This document shows positions 1-6,531 of a stretch of DNA of 7,182 bases, piece after piece. A program made the position numbers and the translations under genes. Positions within the stretch are counted from its first letter, which is position 1. The number at the start of each line of letters is the position of its first letter. Below the pieces are notes generated by a model. The model saw only the letters and a program-made list of their open reading frames with translations, did no database searches and was not told the origin of the DNA. The stretch spans positions 1-7,182 of the forward strand of contig DMTJ01000481.1 in NCBI GenBank assembly GCA_003477185.1. The letters run 5' to 3'. This DNA is from Lentisphaeria bacterium. GTDB taxonomy: Bacteria > Verrucomicrobiota > Lentisphaeria > JABSQK01 > UBA12247.

Positions 1-23
1 TTCGACCACTCCGTCACCTCTCC
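1..23 (-). tRNA. tRNA-Ser, 5' end only (truncated by window edge)
   Basis: Read on the minus strand from 23 to 1, the bases are GGAGAGG (5' half of the acceptor stem), TG (positions 8-9), ACG (D-stem 5' side) and GAGTGGTCGAA (D-loop with the invariant GG). This order and the GAGTGGTCGAA loop are typical of bacterial tRNA-Ser genes. The anticodon, long variable arm and T-arm lie outside the window, so the isoacceptor cannot be named and tRNA-Leu or another class II tRNA is not strictly excluded. The identification rests on only 23 bases. The gene points in the same direction as the H-protein-like gene, which ends about 180 bp upstream of it. Confidence 0.72.
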
Positions 24-204
24 GCAACAAGCCTGTGGCCACCCATATTGGGCAAGCCGGTACTAATACGGCACTGTGACCGTCCCGCAAGATAAGATCG
101 TCGAAATCCACTAAGAAATGCGAACTCAATGGGCTGTGGGACTATCGGTCCAAGCAACATCCGCCGCGCCAGGCAACCGCCGGGCTCACAGATACTGCGA
201 AAAA
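24..204. other. intergenic spacer between H-like gene and tRNA
   Basis: About 180 bases without a convincing gene. It holds the tRNA promoter candidate at 63-90 and a very short inverted repeat, GGAC/GTCC, around 139-151 with no following T-run. I see no clear rho-independent terminator for the H-like gene. The H-like transcript could end by another mechanism or read through into the tRNA. Confidence 0.5.
63..90 (-). promoter_or_regulatory. candidate sigma-70 promoter for the tRNA gene
   Basis: On the minus strand there is a -35-like TTGCGG (90 to 85), a 16-base spacer and a -10-like TATTAG (68 to 63). A start near position 55 would leave a leader of about 30 bases before the mature tRNA 5' end, which is normal for a processed tRNA precursor. 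Both hexamers match consensus only partly, so this is a positional inference. Confidence 0.3.
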
Positions 205-657
205 TTACGCGTCGTCGTCGAGCTCGTCGTCGTTGCGCGCTTCGGTATTCTGTAGATGAAGTTCGTCGAGGTCCCGCTGCCGTTGCGTGCTGGCGTACTC
301 GTCCGCATTTACTAGTGTTTCGAGTTCGTCGTGATCGTCAAACTCGATTTTGAACAGCCAGCTATCCTCATAGGAGGAAGAAAAGATGGACTGCACATCG
401 TTCGCAGCGCTTTCATTGCGTTGGACAATATGGCCGCTCACGGGTGCGAGGATCTCGTAGACTTCGACACCGATATGCACCGTCGCACAGGCACGTCCGA
501 TCTCGGCGACATCGCCAATTTCGGGCAGCTCAATGCTGTCTGCATCCTGAAACTCCTCTTCGAGATCGTCTGTGATACCTATGACTGTAACGTCGCCTTC
601 AATACGAACCCAAACTGGCTGGTCGGCCGAATAGCTGAGGTCTTCTGGGTAGAGCAT
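205..657 (-). CDS. GcvH-like protein (glycine cleavage system H-protein homologue) lacking the lipoyl lysine
   Basis: A 150-residue protein that aligns along its length with H protein, the lipoyl carrier of the glycine cleavage system. Visible landmarks are VWVRIEGD (15-22), the GIT motif (27-29), ELPEIG (43-48), the ACA strand (56-58), APVSG (71-75), the N-E stretch (81-82), WLFKI (100-104) and a C-terminal helix matching the end of H protein (about 109-122). In functional H proteins the lipoyl lysine lies in an ESVKA-like turn seven residues before the APVSG motif; here that turn reads HIGVE and the lysine position is Val64. The only lysine in the protein is Lys103, in the structural WLFKI segment, so no normal lipoylation site exists. 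Residues beyond about 123 form an extra acidic tail ending DDELDDDA; the whole protein has about 40 Asp/Glu against 7 Lys/Arg. The ATG at 657 is supported by a GAGGAG ribosome site 10 bases upstream. No gcvT, gcvP or lipoate-attachment gene is nearby. The fold assignment is firm; the function is unknown and probably not glycine cleavage. Confidence 0.85.
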   Translation of the reverse strand: MLYPEDLSYSADQPVWVRIEGDVTVIGITDDLEEEFQDADSIELPEIGDVAEIGRACATVHIGVEVYEILAPVSGHIVQRNESAANDVQSIFSSSYEDSWLFKIEFDDHDELETLVNADEYASTQRQRDLDELHLQNTEARNDDELDDDA

Positions 658-667
658 GTGGTGCTAA

Positions 668-673
668 CTCCTC
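668..673 (-). promoter_or_regulatory. ribosome binding site of the GcvH-like gene
   Basis: GAGGAG on the minus strand, 10 bases before the ATG at 657. It is a strong Shine-Dalgarno match and decides the start: extension further upstream would need to skip this site, and the H-protein homology begins right after this ATG. Confidence 0.6.
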
Positions 674-753
674 AATAAATGCGTCTGCACTCAAACAATA
701 AGTTGGTTTTTCAGCGCCCAGAATCCAATTCCGCAATTTGCGCGCTGAGGCGT

Positions 754-781
754 ATCGTACCCCACACAGGGAATCACGCAA
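754..781 (-). promoter_or_regulatory. candidate promoter of the GcvH-like gene
   Basis: On the minus strand, TTGCGT (781 to 776), a 16-base spacer and TACGAT (759 to 754). A start near 747 would give a leader of about 90 bases before the ATG at 657. It lies in the 226-bp divergent spacer (658-883) that must also carry the promoter of the plus-strand GYF_2-RDD gene, for which I see only a -35-like TTGACG at 805-810 and no good -10 partner. Hexamer matches are partial. Confidence 0.25.
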
Positions 782-883
782 GTTAAGGTTTGGGCGGAAT
801 GTCATTGACGACGTTGCATGCGTTCCTCAACTGCCTGCTCGATCTCGTGAAAATGTGCGCTAGACAACAAGGAACAGAATAGC

Positions 884-1573
884 ATGCAATACATCATACG
901 AACACCGGAAGGTGCGGAATACGGGCCAGCAGATGAGGCTACGCTGATCAAGTGGGCTGGTGCCGGACGAATCAAGGCAGACTTCGAAATTCGCAACGAA
1001 GTGATGCGCAAGTGGCACACGGCTGCAGAAACTCCTTTTCTGAAAAATGTCCTACGAGATCGGGAATTAGAGGAGAAAACGACGATGGGGAAGAAGCTTG
1101 GTAGCTTCGTAAACCCCACGGCAGAGCTGGGAAGCGGTCAAGCGAGCAACTCGTTGACCAACAGCGGAGTCTTCAAGTGGACGAATGCGAACGCCGGACG
1201 ACGACTTGCTTCGTTCCTTTTTGACGCATTCGTGGTGGCTGCGATCTTCTGGGGGCTCACGTTTTCTTTGGATTTGTTTCCCTTCAAACAGGCCTACCTC
1301 TGCTATACACTGGCCGGTATCCTGATATCGTTGGCGTATTTCTCGCTAGCTCTTGGATTCATGGCCCAGACGCTTGGGCAACTCTTCTGGGGCGTCATGG
1401 TGATCCGCAAGGACGGCGAGCCAGTTCTGCTGGGACGGGCCTATCTGTTTACTGTTCTTTCCTGGCTAACACTGCCACTCACACCTATCCTGACCTACAG
1501 CACGCGGTCGCACCGAGGACTCGCGGAGCGTATGACCGGCGTGGTGGTTTGCCGCACGCGGGTCATGGATTGA
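884..1573 (+). CDS. GYF_2-RDD family inner-membrane protein
   Basis: A 229-residue protein in two parts. Residues 2-50 match the GYF_2 domain: the QYIIR strand, the EYGP turn (12-15), a helix around ATLIKWAGAGRI and a conserved Trp (44), as expected of a small cytoplasmic protein- or peptide-binding module. After a polar linker (about 55-100), residues 103-226 are an RDD domain: AGRRLASFLFDAF with the Arg-Asp pair in the first membrane helix (about 107-127), a second helix (about 136-160), the TLGQLFWGVMVI segment (163-174) followed by KDGEP (176-180), a hydrophobic stretch (about 183-203) and the closing RGLAERMTG motif (211-219). RDD proteins are integral membrane proteins; some are linked to ion or solute transport, but substrate is not predictable here. 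The ATG at 884 has AAGGA 10 bases upstream, and an in-frame TGA at 848-850 rules out a longer start. The gene is followed after 44 bp by the LptF/LptG-type permease in the same direction, suggesting co-transcription. Confidence 0.88.
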   Translation: MQYIIRTPEGAEYGPADEATLIKWAGAGRIKADFEIRNEVMRKWHTAAETPFLKNVLRDRELEEKTTMGKKLGSFVNPTAELGSGQASNSLTNSGVFKWTNANAGRRLASFLFDAFVVAAIFWGLTFSLDLFPFKQAYLCYTLAGILISLAYFSLALGFMAQTLGQLFWGVMVIRKDGEPVLLGRAYLFTVLSWLTLPLTPILTYSTRSHRGLAERMTGVVVCRTRVMD

Positions 1574-1617
1574 GCAGGGTTCTTTCGCTTCACCGTATCA
1601 AGAGAAGCAGGTAGGCG

Positions 1618-2781
1618 ATGGCTGGCTTCAGCCTGGAATTCATTAAGGCTTTACGGGGCGACCGCAGCGCGCGGAAACTATCCTGGCGGCTCATGAGCTA
1701 CGTGGGCCAGCGTTTTCTCGCGTCCGCCTTGGTCTGCTACTGTTCTTTCGCGGCGATGTTTCTGATCGCGATCGTCTTGGATGACCTGCAGAGCTTTGTG
1801 CAGCACGAGGCAAGTGGTGCCCAGATCATTGCCTATCTGGCATTGTTTTTGCCGCAATACCTGGTGCACGCACTGCCGATGGCGCTACACGTGGGCGCCC
1901 TTTTTGCGGTCGGAAGCTTGAGTCGAAGCAGCGAATTGGTCGCCATGTCGGCGGCCGGGGTCTCGATTCGCCAGCTGATCTTGCCCATCGCCATGGTTGC
2001 TGTGGTGATGGCCGCCGTGCAGTTTGCGCTGGTTTGCGGCGCGCCCGGCTGGCGCGCACGCGCAGTGGATATTCGCGAGTCTCTGACCGATCCATTCGAC
2101 ACGCGGGACAATGACCGGAGCGCCTATCTGGCATACTTGGATAAGCTTGAACAACGGGGCTGGTTATTCCAGGATTTTGCCCCGGACGGCGTCTGTAAGC
2201 GTATCACCGTCACCCAGTACCGCGGTGACGGCACAATTTCCTGGGAGATACGTGCGGGGAAGGCTGACTTCGCGGATGGACATTGGTGGTTCACCGATGG
2301 TGAAATCAGTCATTACGACGGCGAGGGGTATCAGCTCACAGGCAAACCGATCCACATTCCCGGGAGACAGCCTCAGAAAGAGTTGGTGGATGACCCTCGG
2401 AGCTTCACAATGATGGTTGGTCTGAAGGTTCTGGAAGAAGTCCCAATCGCCAAGCTGATCGAACTTCTCTTTCAATCAGACCGGCCGCTGGCACCGACGA
2501 CGCAGGCGGCACTGCGCGCCCAGCTTTACGCCTATCTATTATCGCCATTGGCCTGTATTATCGCCATTATTCTCGGCGTCCCGATTGCGATTGAGCACTC
2601 GCGCAGCCGCTCGATCCGCAATGTCCTGATCGGACTCAGCCTGATGATCTGCTATCATCTTTGCGTGGAAATTGCGCTGGTCATGGGCCGGCTGATGATT
2701 GCACCAGCCCTGTTGCTGGCCGTGGTGCCGCCGCTTCTATTTCTCGCCGGTGGTTGTTATGCGCTTTATCTGAAGCGCTGA
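1618..2781 (+). CDS. LptF/LptG family permease (lipopolysaccharide export)
   Basis: A 387-residue protein with the YjgP/YjgQ architecture: three N-terminal membrane helices (about 34-56, 67-97 and 119-141), a periplasmic beta-rich domain (about 142-300) and three C-terminal helices (about 303-325, 334-356 and 361-384). The cytoplasmic loop SRSSELVAMSAAGVS (102-116) is the conserved segment of this family that contacts the LptB ATPase. In the Lpt machine, LptF and LptG with an LptB dimer extract LPS from the inner membrane and pass it to the periplasmic LptC/LptA bridge. Only one permease is present here; its LptF or LptG partner and LptB must lie elsewhere, and I cannot say firmly which paralogue this is. 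The ATG at 1618 has a modest CAGG 6 bases upstream. It adds about 22 residues before the usual N-terminus of the family; the ATG at 1693 (Met26, MSYVGQRF) is an alternative. The upstream neighbour is the GYF_2-RDD gene. Confidence 0.92.
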   Translation: MAGFSLEFIKALRGDRSARKLSWRLMSYVGQRFLASALVCYCSFAAMFLIAIVLDDLQSFVQHEASGAQIIAYLALFLPQYLVHALPMALHVGALFAVGSLSRSSELVAMSAAGVSIRQLILPIAMVAVVMAAVQFALVCGAPGWRARAVDIRESLTDPFDTRDNDRSAYLAYLDKLEQRGWLFQDFAPDGVCKRITVTQYRGDGTISWEIRAGKADFADGHWWFTDGEISHYDGEGYQLTGKPIHIPGRQPQKELVDDPRSFTMMVGLKVLEEVPIAKLIELLFQSDRPLAPTTQAALRAQLYAYLLSPLACIIAIILGVPIAIEHSRSRSIRNVLIGLSLMICYHLCVEIALVMGRLMIAPALLLAVVPPLLFLAGGCYALYLKR

Positions 2782-2802
2782 ATAGATATACGACCGCCAA
2801 CA

Positions 2803-2821
2803 GCCGGCTGAAGGCACCGGC
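2803..2821. terminator. weak hairpin in the convergent spacer
   Basis: GCCGG (2803-2807) can pair with CCGGC (2817-2821) across a 9-base loop, in the 121-bp spacer between two convergent genes. The stem is only 5 bp and no T-run follows on either strand, so it is a poor intrinsic terminator. It is listed because the spacer should contain a stop signal for at least one of the two transcripts. Confidence 0.15.
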
Positions 2822-2902
2822 AACGAATTTCGAACATCCACGACTTTTATTACGTCTCGGCAGTCTTCATTTGGCGATTGGACATTCCCTGTTGGCTCTT
2901 GA

Positions 2903-4699
2903 TTAAGGCTTTCGCCGCATGACGACGGCATCAAAGCCGAGCGTTTCCGCCTTGTTTCTCGTCGTTAGCACCTCGGCGACATCGTAGTGTTTGCGCACCC
3001 AGGTTACCAAGTCCAGCCCGTAGTCTAGACCTAGATACCGGTAGCCATACTCCTTCATGTCGATCTTTAGCAAGACGATCCAGTCCGGCGAATCAGCTTC
3101 CAGGCTATCGATCACCGCCTGTTCACCGCCCGTCAGCACCATTTCCCACGGGTTCAACTGATAGTACGGGATCGTATGCCGGGCACGCAGGAAGTAATTG
3201 AAGCTGATGCCCTCCGGCGCCACCAGCAGTGTCTCACCAGGCGACATCGAATCCCGCAAATAATCCAACACCTTGGGCAGTAGAAAATGTCGTGGGCTGG
3301 CCTGCGGATCATGGAAGAAAGTATCTTGCCCGCGGCCTACGCTCATGGTCTTTGTTGTGTAAAACTCGTGCGTAAAGGCGAGGTGCTGAAAGCAGAAAAC
3401 CAACAAGAGCCCGATCATGGCGTTGCGAACTTCGCAAACTGCTCGAAACCTGCGCATGCGCAGCGGCAGCTCGTGCACGAGTTCATACCAGACCAAGACA
3501 GCTGCGGGGACGGCCAGTACAAAGCCATAGTGGCCAATTCGAGCGCGCAGCGAGACCTTTAGTAGAATGGCTGCCGCGAGCGCAGCCCACGCAGTCAGGA
3601 TGGCGGCCTTTCGTGCGGCAGGCGTATGCCGTAACCGCCACCAACGCCGGCAATGCCACAGGGCCAGGCCCGCAGCCAGAAAGGGCAAGGGCCGCCCGAC
3701 TGAGTACCACCAGCCATGGGGGATCGCCAGATACCCGACTATCACCGCAACGACCAGCGCAATTCTGCGCCCATGCCTGCGAGGAACAAATTTTGCCGTC
3801 GCCAGGCCAATGGCCACGGCTACACTCAGCGCCAAGGCCCAGACCAGTGCCGCCCGCGCGATCTCCGCACCCAACTCTAGCGGACGGTCCAACCCCATCA
3901 GCTTCAAATAAAACGTACCGTCCACCGCCTCGGACGGAAAAAGCGTCAGCTCCCATGTCGTCAGCACCGCGCGCAGCGCGTCCAGCGGCGGCTGCCACCG
4001 GCAGTACCAAGCCACGGCAACCACGGTCGGAACAAGAAATGCCAGAGAATAGACCAGCAACGCCTTCAACCACGCCTGCCATTCACGTCCTTCACGGCTG
4101 AGCAGTCCCAGCCACCAGAACACCGCAGCAAACCCCACCCCCGCGAGCGTTAGTTCAGCCTTCAGCAGAAAGAGCAAGCCACAGAGAAATCCGGCCGACA
4201 GCCAACGCGGCAGACGCGGCGAATGCGGATCTGCAGCGAGAACGTGCGCCAGCACTAGCAGAATCAGCAGACCATGCGTCATTTCATGCCGATACGGCAG
4301 CACGAAGTTATAGCTAGCCACACCCACGTATTGCGAAAATGCGAACACACACAGAAACAGCACCGTCAGCAGAGATGCGCAGTTGGCCGTACTCCAAATG
4401 CGCAGCAAGCGCCAAAGCAGTGTGCTGATCGCGCAGAGAATCAGCAGATTACACCAAATTAGCGTGCTCATTGACTCGCCGAAGAGGCGAAATAGAACAG
4501 CATTCGCCTCCTGAGACAGCGGCCCCATGATGTAGGATATGTCCCGGTACAGCACCTCCCCCTCAGCAAGTCGCCACGGGATGTAGAGCTGGTGCCCAAT
4601 ATCCACGAGCATATCAGGCCAACGTCGCCAGCTCCAGATTGTCAGCAGCACGAAGACCGGCGGAAGGCACCAGACGGATCGGGGAATGCGCCGTATCAT
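2903..4699 (-). CDS. GT-C superfamily membrane glycosyltransferase (RgtA/PMT_2-like)
   Basis: A 598-residue multi-pass membrane protein. A short membrane anchor (about 10-22) is followed by the family's first periplasmic loop: Asp33 in LVDIGHQLYIPW, then LAEGEVLYRDISY and GPLSQEANAVLFRLFG (59-74). This D...G..ly.pw..aeG.vlYrDi.y..GPls signature is typical of GT39/RgtA-like enzymes that move sugars from polyprenyl-phosphate donors to lipid or protein acceptors on the outer face of the inner membrane; Asp33 is the likely catalytic acid/base position. About ten further hydrophobic helices run from 80 to 441. The last 155 residues form a soluble, probably periplasmic domain including PEGISFNYFLRARHTIPYYQ (494-513) and SPDWIVLLK. 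The donor sugar and acceptor cannot be predicted. The ATG at 4699 overlaps the stop of the upstream glycosyltransferase gene (ATGA) and has no strong ribosome site of its own, so translation is probably coupled. The gene ends with TAA at 2905-2903, convergent with the Lpt permease gene. Confidence 0.82.
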   Translation of the reverse strand: MIRRIPRSVWCLPPVFVLLTIWSWRRWPDMLVDIGHQLYIPWRLAEGEVLYRDISYIMGPLSQEANAVLFRLFGESMSTLIWCNLLILCAISTLLWRLLRIWSTANCASLLTVLFLCVFAFSQYVGVASYNFVLPYRHEMTHGLLILLVLAHVLAADPHSPRLPRWLSAGFLCGLLFLLKAELTLAGVGFAAVFWWLGLLSREGREWQAWLKALLVYSLAFLVPTVVAVAWYCRWQPPLDALRAVLTTWELTLFPSEAVDGTFYLKLMGLDRPLELGAEIARAALVWALALSVAVAIGLATAKFVPRRHGRRIALVVAVIVGYLAIPHGWWYSVGRPLPFLAAGLALWHCRRWWRLRHTPAARKAAILTAWAALAAAILLKVSLRARIGHYGFVLAVPAAVLVWYELVHELPLRMRRFRAVCEVRNAMIGLLLVFCFQHLAFTHEFYTTKTMSVGRGQDTFFHDPQASPRHFLLPKVLDYLRDSMSPGETLLVAPEGISFNYFLRARHTIPYYQLNPWEMVLTGGEQAVIDSLEADSPDWIVLLKIDMKEYGYRYLGLDYGLDLVTWVRKHYDVAEVLTTRNKAETLGFDAVVMRRKP

Positions 4700-6399
4700 T
4701 TGAGCTGCAGAATTTTCATCGCAGTGCCCCCATCCAGTTCCACAGAGAACACCGGTGCCACCTCCGCGTCAGGTGTGCGCACGGCAGGATGATACCACTC
4801 AGCACGCGTGACATACATCAGGTAGATTTGCCCCGGATAACGCGTCAGGACCTCGGCGTATTTCTCCTCGGAAAGTTGACCGATATAGAGCGGGCGGACG
4901 TCCTCGCGCAGGACGGTTGGATCCGCGGACGCAAGCAGCGTAATGTGCTCCGCCACGCCAGTGATTAGCATTGCACCCTCGGCTGCATTTTCATTCAACC
5001 AGCTCATGCCTGTACGATAGGACCCGCCCCAATAATCAGTCGCGCAGCCCAGCGATTTCTCCTGGGCACCGCCAAGCCCTCCGATAATCGCGTTGTAGTA
5101 CGGAAGAGTATTGGGTTGGTTCTGGCCGATCCAGAACACCGGCTGCGCCAGCACCGCACAGAGCGAGCCCCCGACGACGGCATAACGCCCCCATCGCAAC
5201 CGATTTTCCAGCACATCGACCAAGCACACAAAGCCAATGCCTGCGAAGATCGCAAGCGGCACGAGGTACTCCAGCCAATGCCGAATCACATCAAAGTCCG
5301 CGGCCCCGGGCATCACCACGCGACTGATCGGCACACACATCCACAACAACAGCAGGCATAGCAGTGGGTCACAGACTTTTTCGCGTAAGGCACTGCGCAC
5401 CCGCACCGCGCACCCCACCAGTGCCAAGCCGAGCATCGGCAGAGGGCAGGTCGCCACTGCGTATAGCAAGGGCCGATACCAAGCATGGCCTTCATGCTCC
5501 ACCTCGAACCCTCGCTTGGTAATCGACCCCACATAGTCCTGCACATGAACAGGGAAATCGAGCCAGAGATATGGCCACAGCACAAACATGGTCAATAGCC
5601 CAATGAATGGATAGGCAACCAGCGCCCCAATCAATCGGCGATCTAGGTCCTTCCCACGGCTCACCGCGAGTTCAATGAGAAACCATGGTCCCAGCACGAA
5701 TGGCAGCAGCAAGGCGTTTGCCTTCGTAGCCATCGCAAGCCCCCAGAACACCGCCGAAACCAGGGCAAACCTCCAGCGCCGATCCCTAATCGCCACGTAG
5801 AATGCACCTGCACAGACGGTGTAGACGAACAACAGCGGCACGTCCTTAAAATTGTTATGCATGTGTGCCCAGAGCCGCGGATGTGCTGCGAGAAACAGAC
5901 AGGCGGCAAGAGCCTGTACACGCCCCAGAGTCCGCCGTACAAACCAGAAGACCGCGCTCAGAAACAGCAGCGCAAAACCGACCGGACTCAGATGGTGCGC
6001 CTCATACAGCGGCAGCCAGCCCAGCTTAACATGAAACAGCCACTTGCTCAGGCTCGACATCGTCGCCCCCACCGGCCAGACCTCGTGTGGCCAGAGTAGC
6101 ACCGGATTGCCAGGCATCTGCTGGGATAGCGCGCCCAGATCCGCGTGGTCCGGACCGTACCATGGTATCGACGCGGTTGCGCCATCCAGCTGTGCTACAT
6201 CCCCGCTCAGCCAGAACGCAAGGTTGCAATCCCCAAGGTAGAACTCCCATGAATCCCAGACGATCCCATGCCCTGCCAGGGTCAAGATCAGGCTTAGGCC
6301 CACACAACCGAGCAGCGCGCCGAGCGTCCAAGAATCAACGCGACACCATGGCGCAGGCGAGCATACCGATGAACTGGCGGATGTAGGTGTTTCGTTCAC
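4696..6399 (-). CDS. GT39/PMT-type membrane glycosyltransferase (ArnT/PMT-like)
   Basis: A multi-pass membrane protein of 567 residues from the GTG at 6399, or 607 from the GTG at 6519. In the longer numbering, helix 1 is at about 63-82, followed by a periplasmic loop with VWDSWEFYLGD (87-97), whose Asp89 and Glu92 are placed like the acidic catalytic motif of GT-C enzymes. Next come AAHPRLWAHMHNNFKDVPLL (211-230) and the GLAMATKANALLLP helix (260-273), both characteristic of the GT39/PMT_2 family. About ten helices end near 463. The remaining soluble part contains PYYNAIIGGLGGA (473-485) and DYWGGSYRTGMSWL (495-508), a C-terminal signature seen in one GT39 subgroup. The role is sugar transfer from a lipid-phosphate donor in the periplasm; substrates are unknown. 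There is no ATG before the catalytic loop, so the start must be GTG or similar. I prefer 6399 because the N-terminus then leads directly into helix 1 and leaves 132 bp for the divergent aldolase promoter; the 6519 start would leave only 12 bp. It overlaps the next glycosyltransferase gene by 4 bases. Confidence 0.8.
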   Translation of the reverse strand: MNETPTSASSSVCSPAPWCRVDSWTLGALLGCVGLSLILTLAGHGIVWDSWEFYLGDCNLAFWLSGDVAQLDGATASIPWYGPDHADLGALSQQMPGNPVLLWPHEVWPVGATMSSLSKWLFHVKLGWLPLYEAHHLSPVGFALLFLSAVFWFVRRTLGRVQALAACLFLAAHPRLWAHMHNNFKDVPLLFVYTVCAGAFYVAIRDRRWRFALVSAVFWGLAMATKANALLLPFVLGPWFLIELAVSRGKDLDRRLIGALVAYPFIGLLTMFVLWPYLWLDFPVHVQDYVGSITKRGFEVEHEGHAWYRPLLYAVATCPLPMLGLALVGCAVRVRSALREKVCDPLLCLLLLWMCVPISRVVMPGAADFDVIRHWLEYLVPLAIFAGIGFVCLVDVLENRLRWGRYAVVGGSLCAVLAQPVFWIGQNQPNTLPYYNAIIGGLGGAQEKSLGCATDYWGGSYRTGMSWLNENAAEGAMLITGVAEHITLLASADPTVLREDVRPLYIGQLSEEKYAEVLTRYPGQIYLMYVTRAEWYHPAVRTPDAEVAPVFSVELDGGTAMKILQLK

Positions 6400-6531
6400 C
6401 GCTGCACTATAGGCGAAATCGCCGGATATTCCGCAGCTCAGGATTGCTTTGGTTAGTTGACTTTTTGCCGCAATGCTAGACCTTTTCAGTTTCGCCCGCA
6501 CGAATCCGCAAACGACCACCTGGAACTACCC

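Noticed and set aside
14..160. 48-residue open frame on the minus strand (ATG at 160)
   Set aside because: Its end runs into the start of the tRNA-like sequence, it crosses the tRNA promoter candidate, its composition is unlike a protein, and it has no good ribosome site.
599..805. 68-residue minus-strand frame at the 5' end of the H-like gene
   Set aside because: It overlaps the H-like start and ribosome site in another frame and covers the likely promoter; no recognisable protein features.
2761..2778. Perfect inverted repeat GCGCTT/AAGCGC with a 6-base loop at the end of the permease gene
   Set aside because: It lies within the last codons, ending one base before the stop codon, has only a 6-bp stem and no following T-run, so it is more likely a coding coincidence than a terminator.
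3483..4101. Long overlapping frames on both strands (199 residues minus, 162 residues plus) inside the second glycosyltransferase gene
   Set aside because: They lie wholly within a well-supported gene, are rich in Ala, Gly, Pro and Arg as expected of out-of-frame GC-rich DNA, and show no family motif.
6457..6490. TTGACT as a -35 element of an aldolase promoter
   Set aside because: No acceptable -10 hexamer lies 16-18 bases downstream; the nearest candidates (TAGACC at 14 bases, TTCAGT at 22 bases) have wrong spacing, so I did not list it as a promoter.
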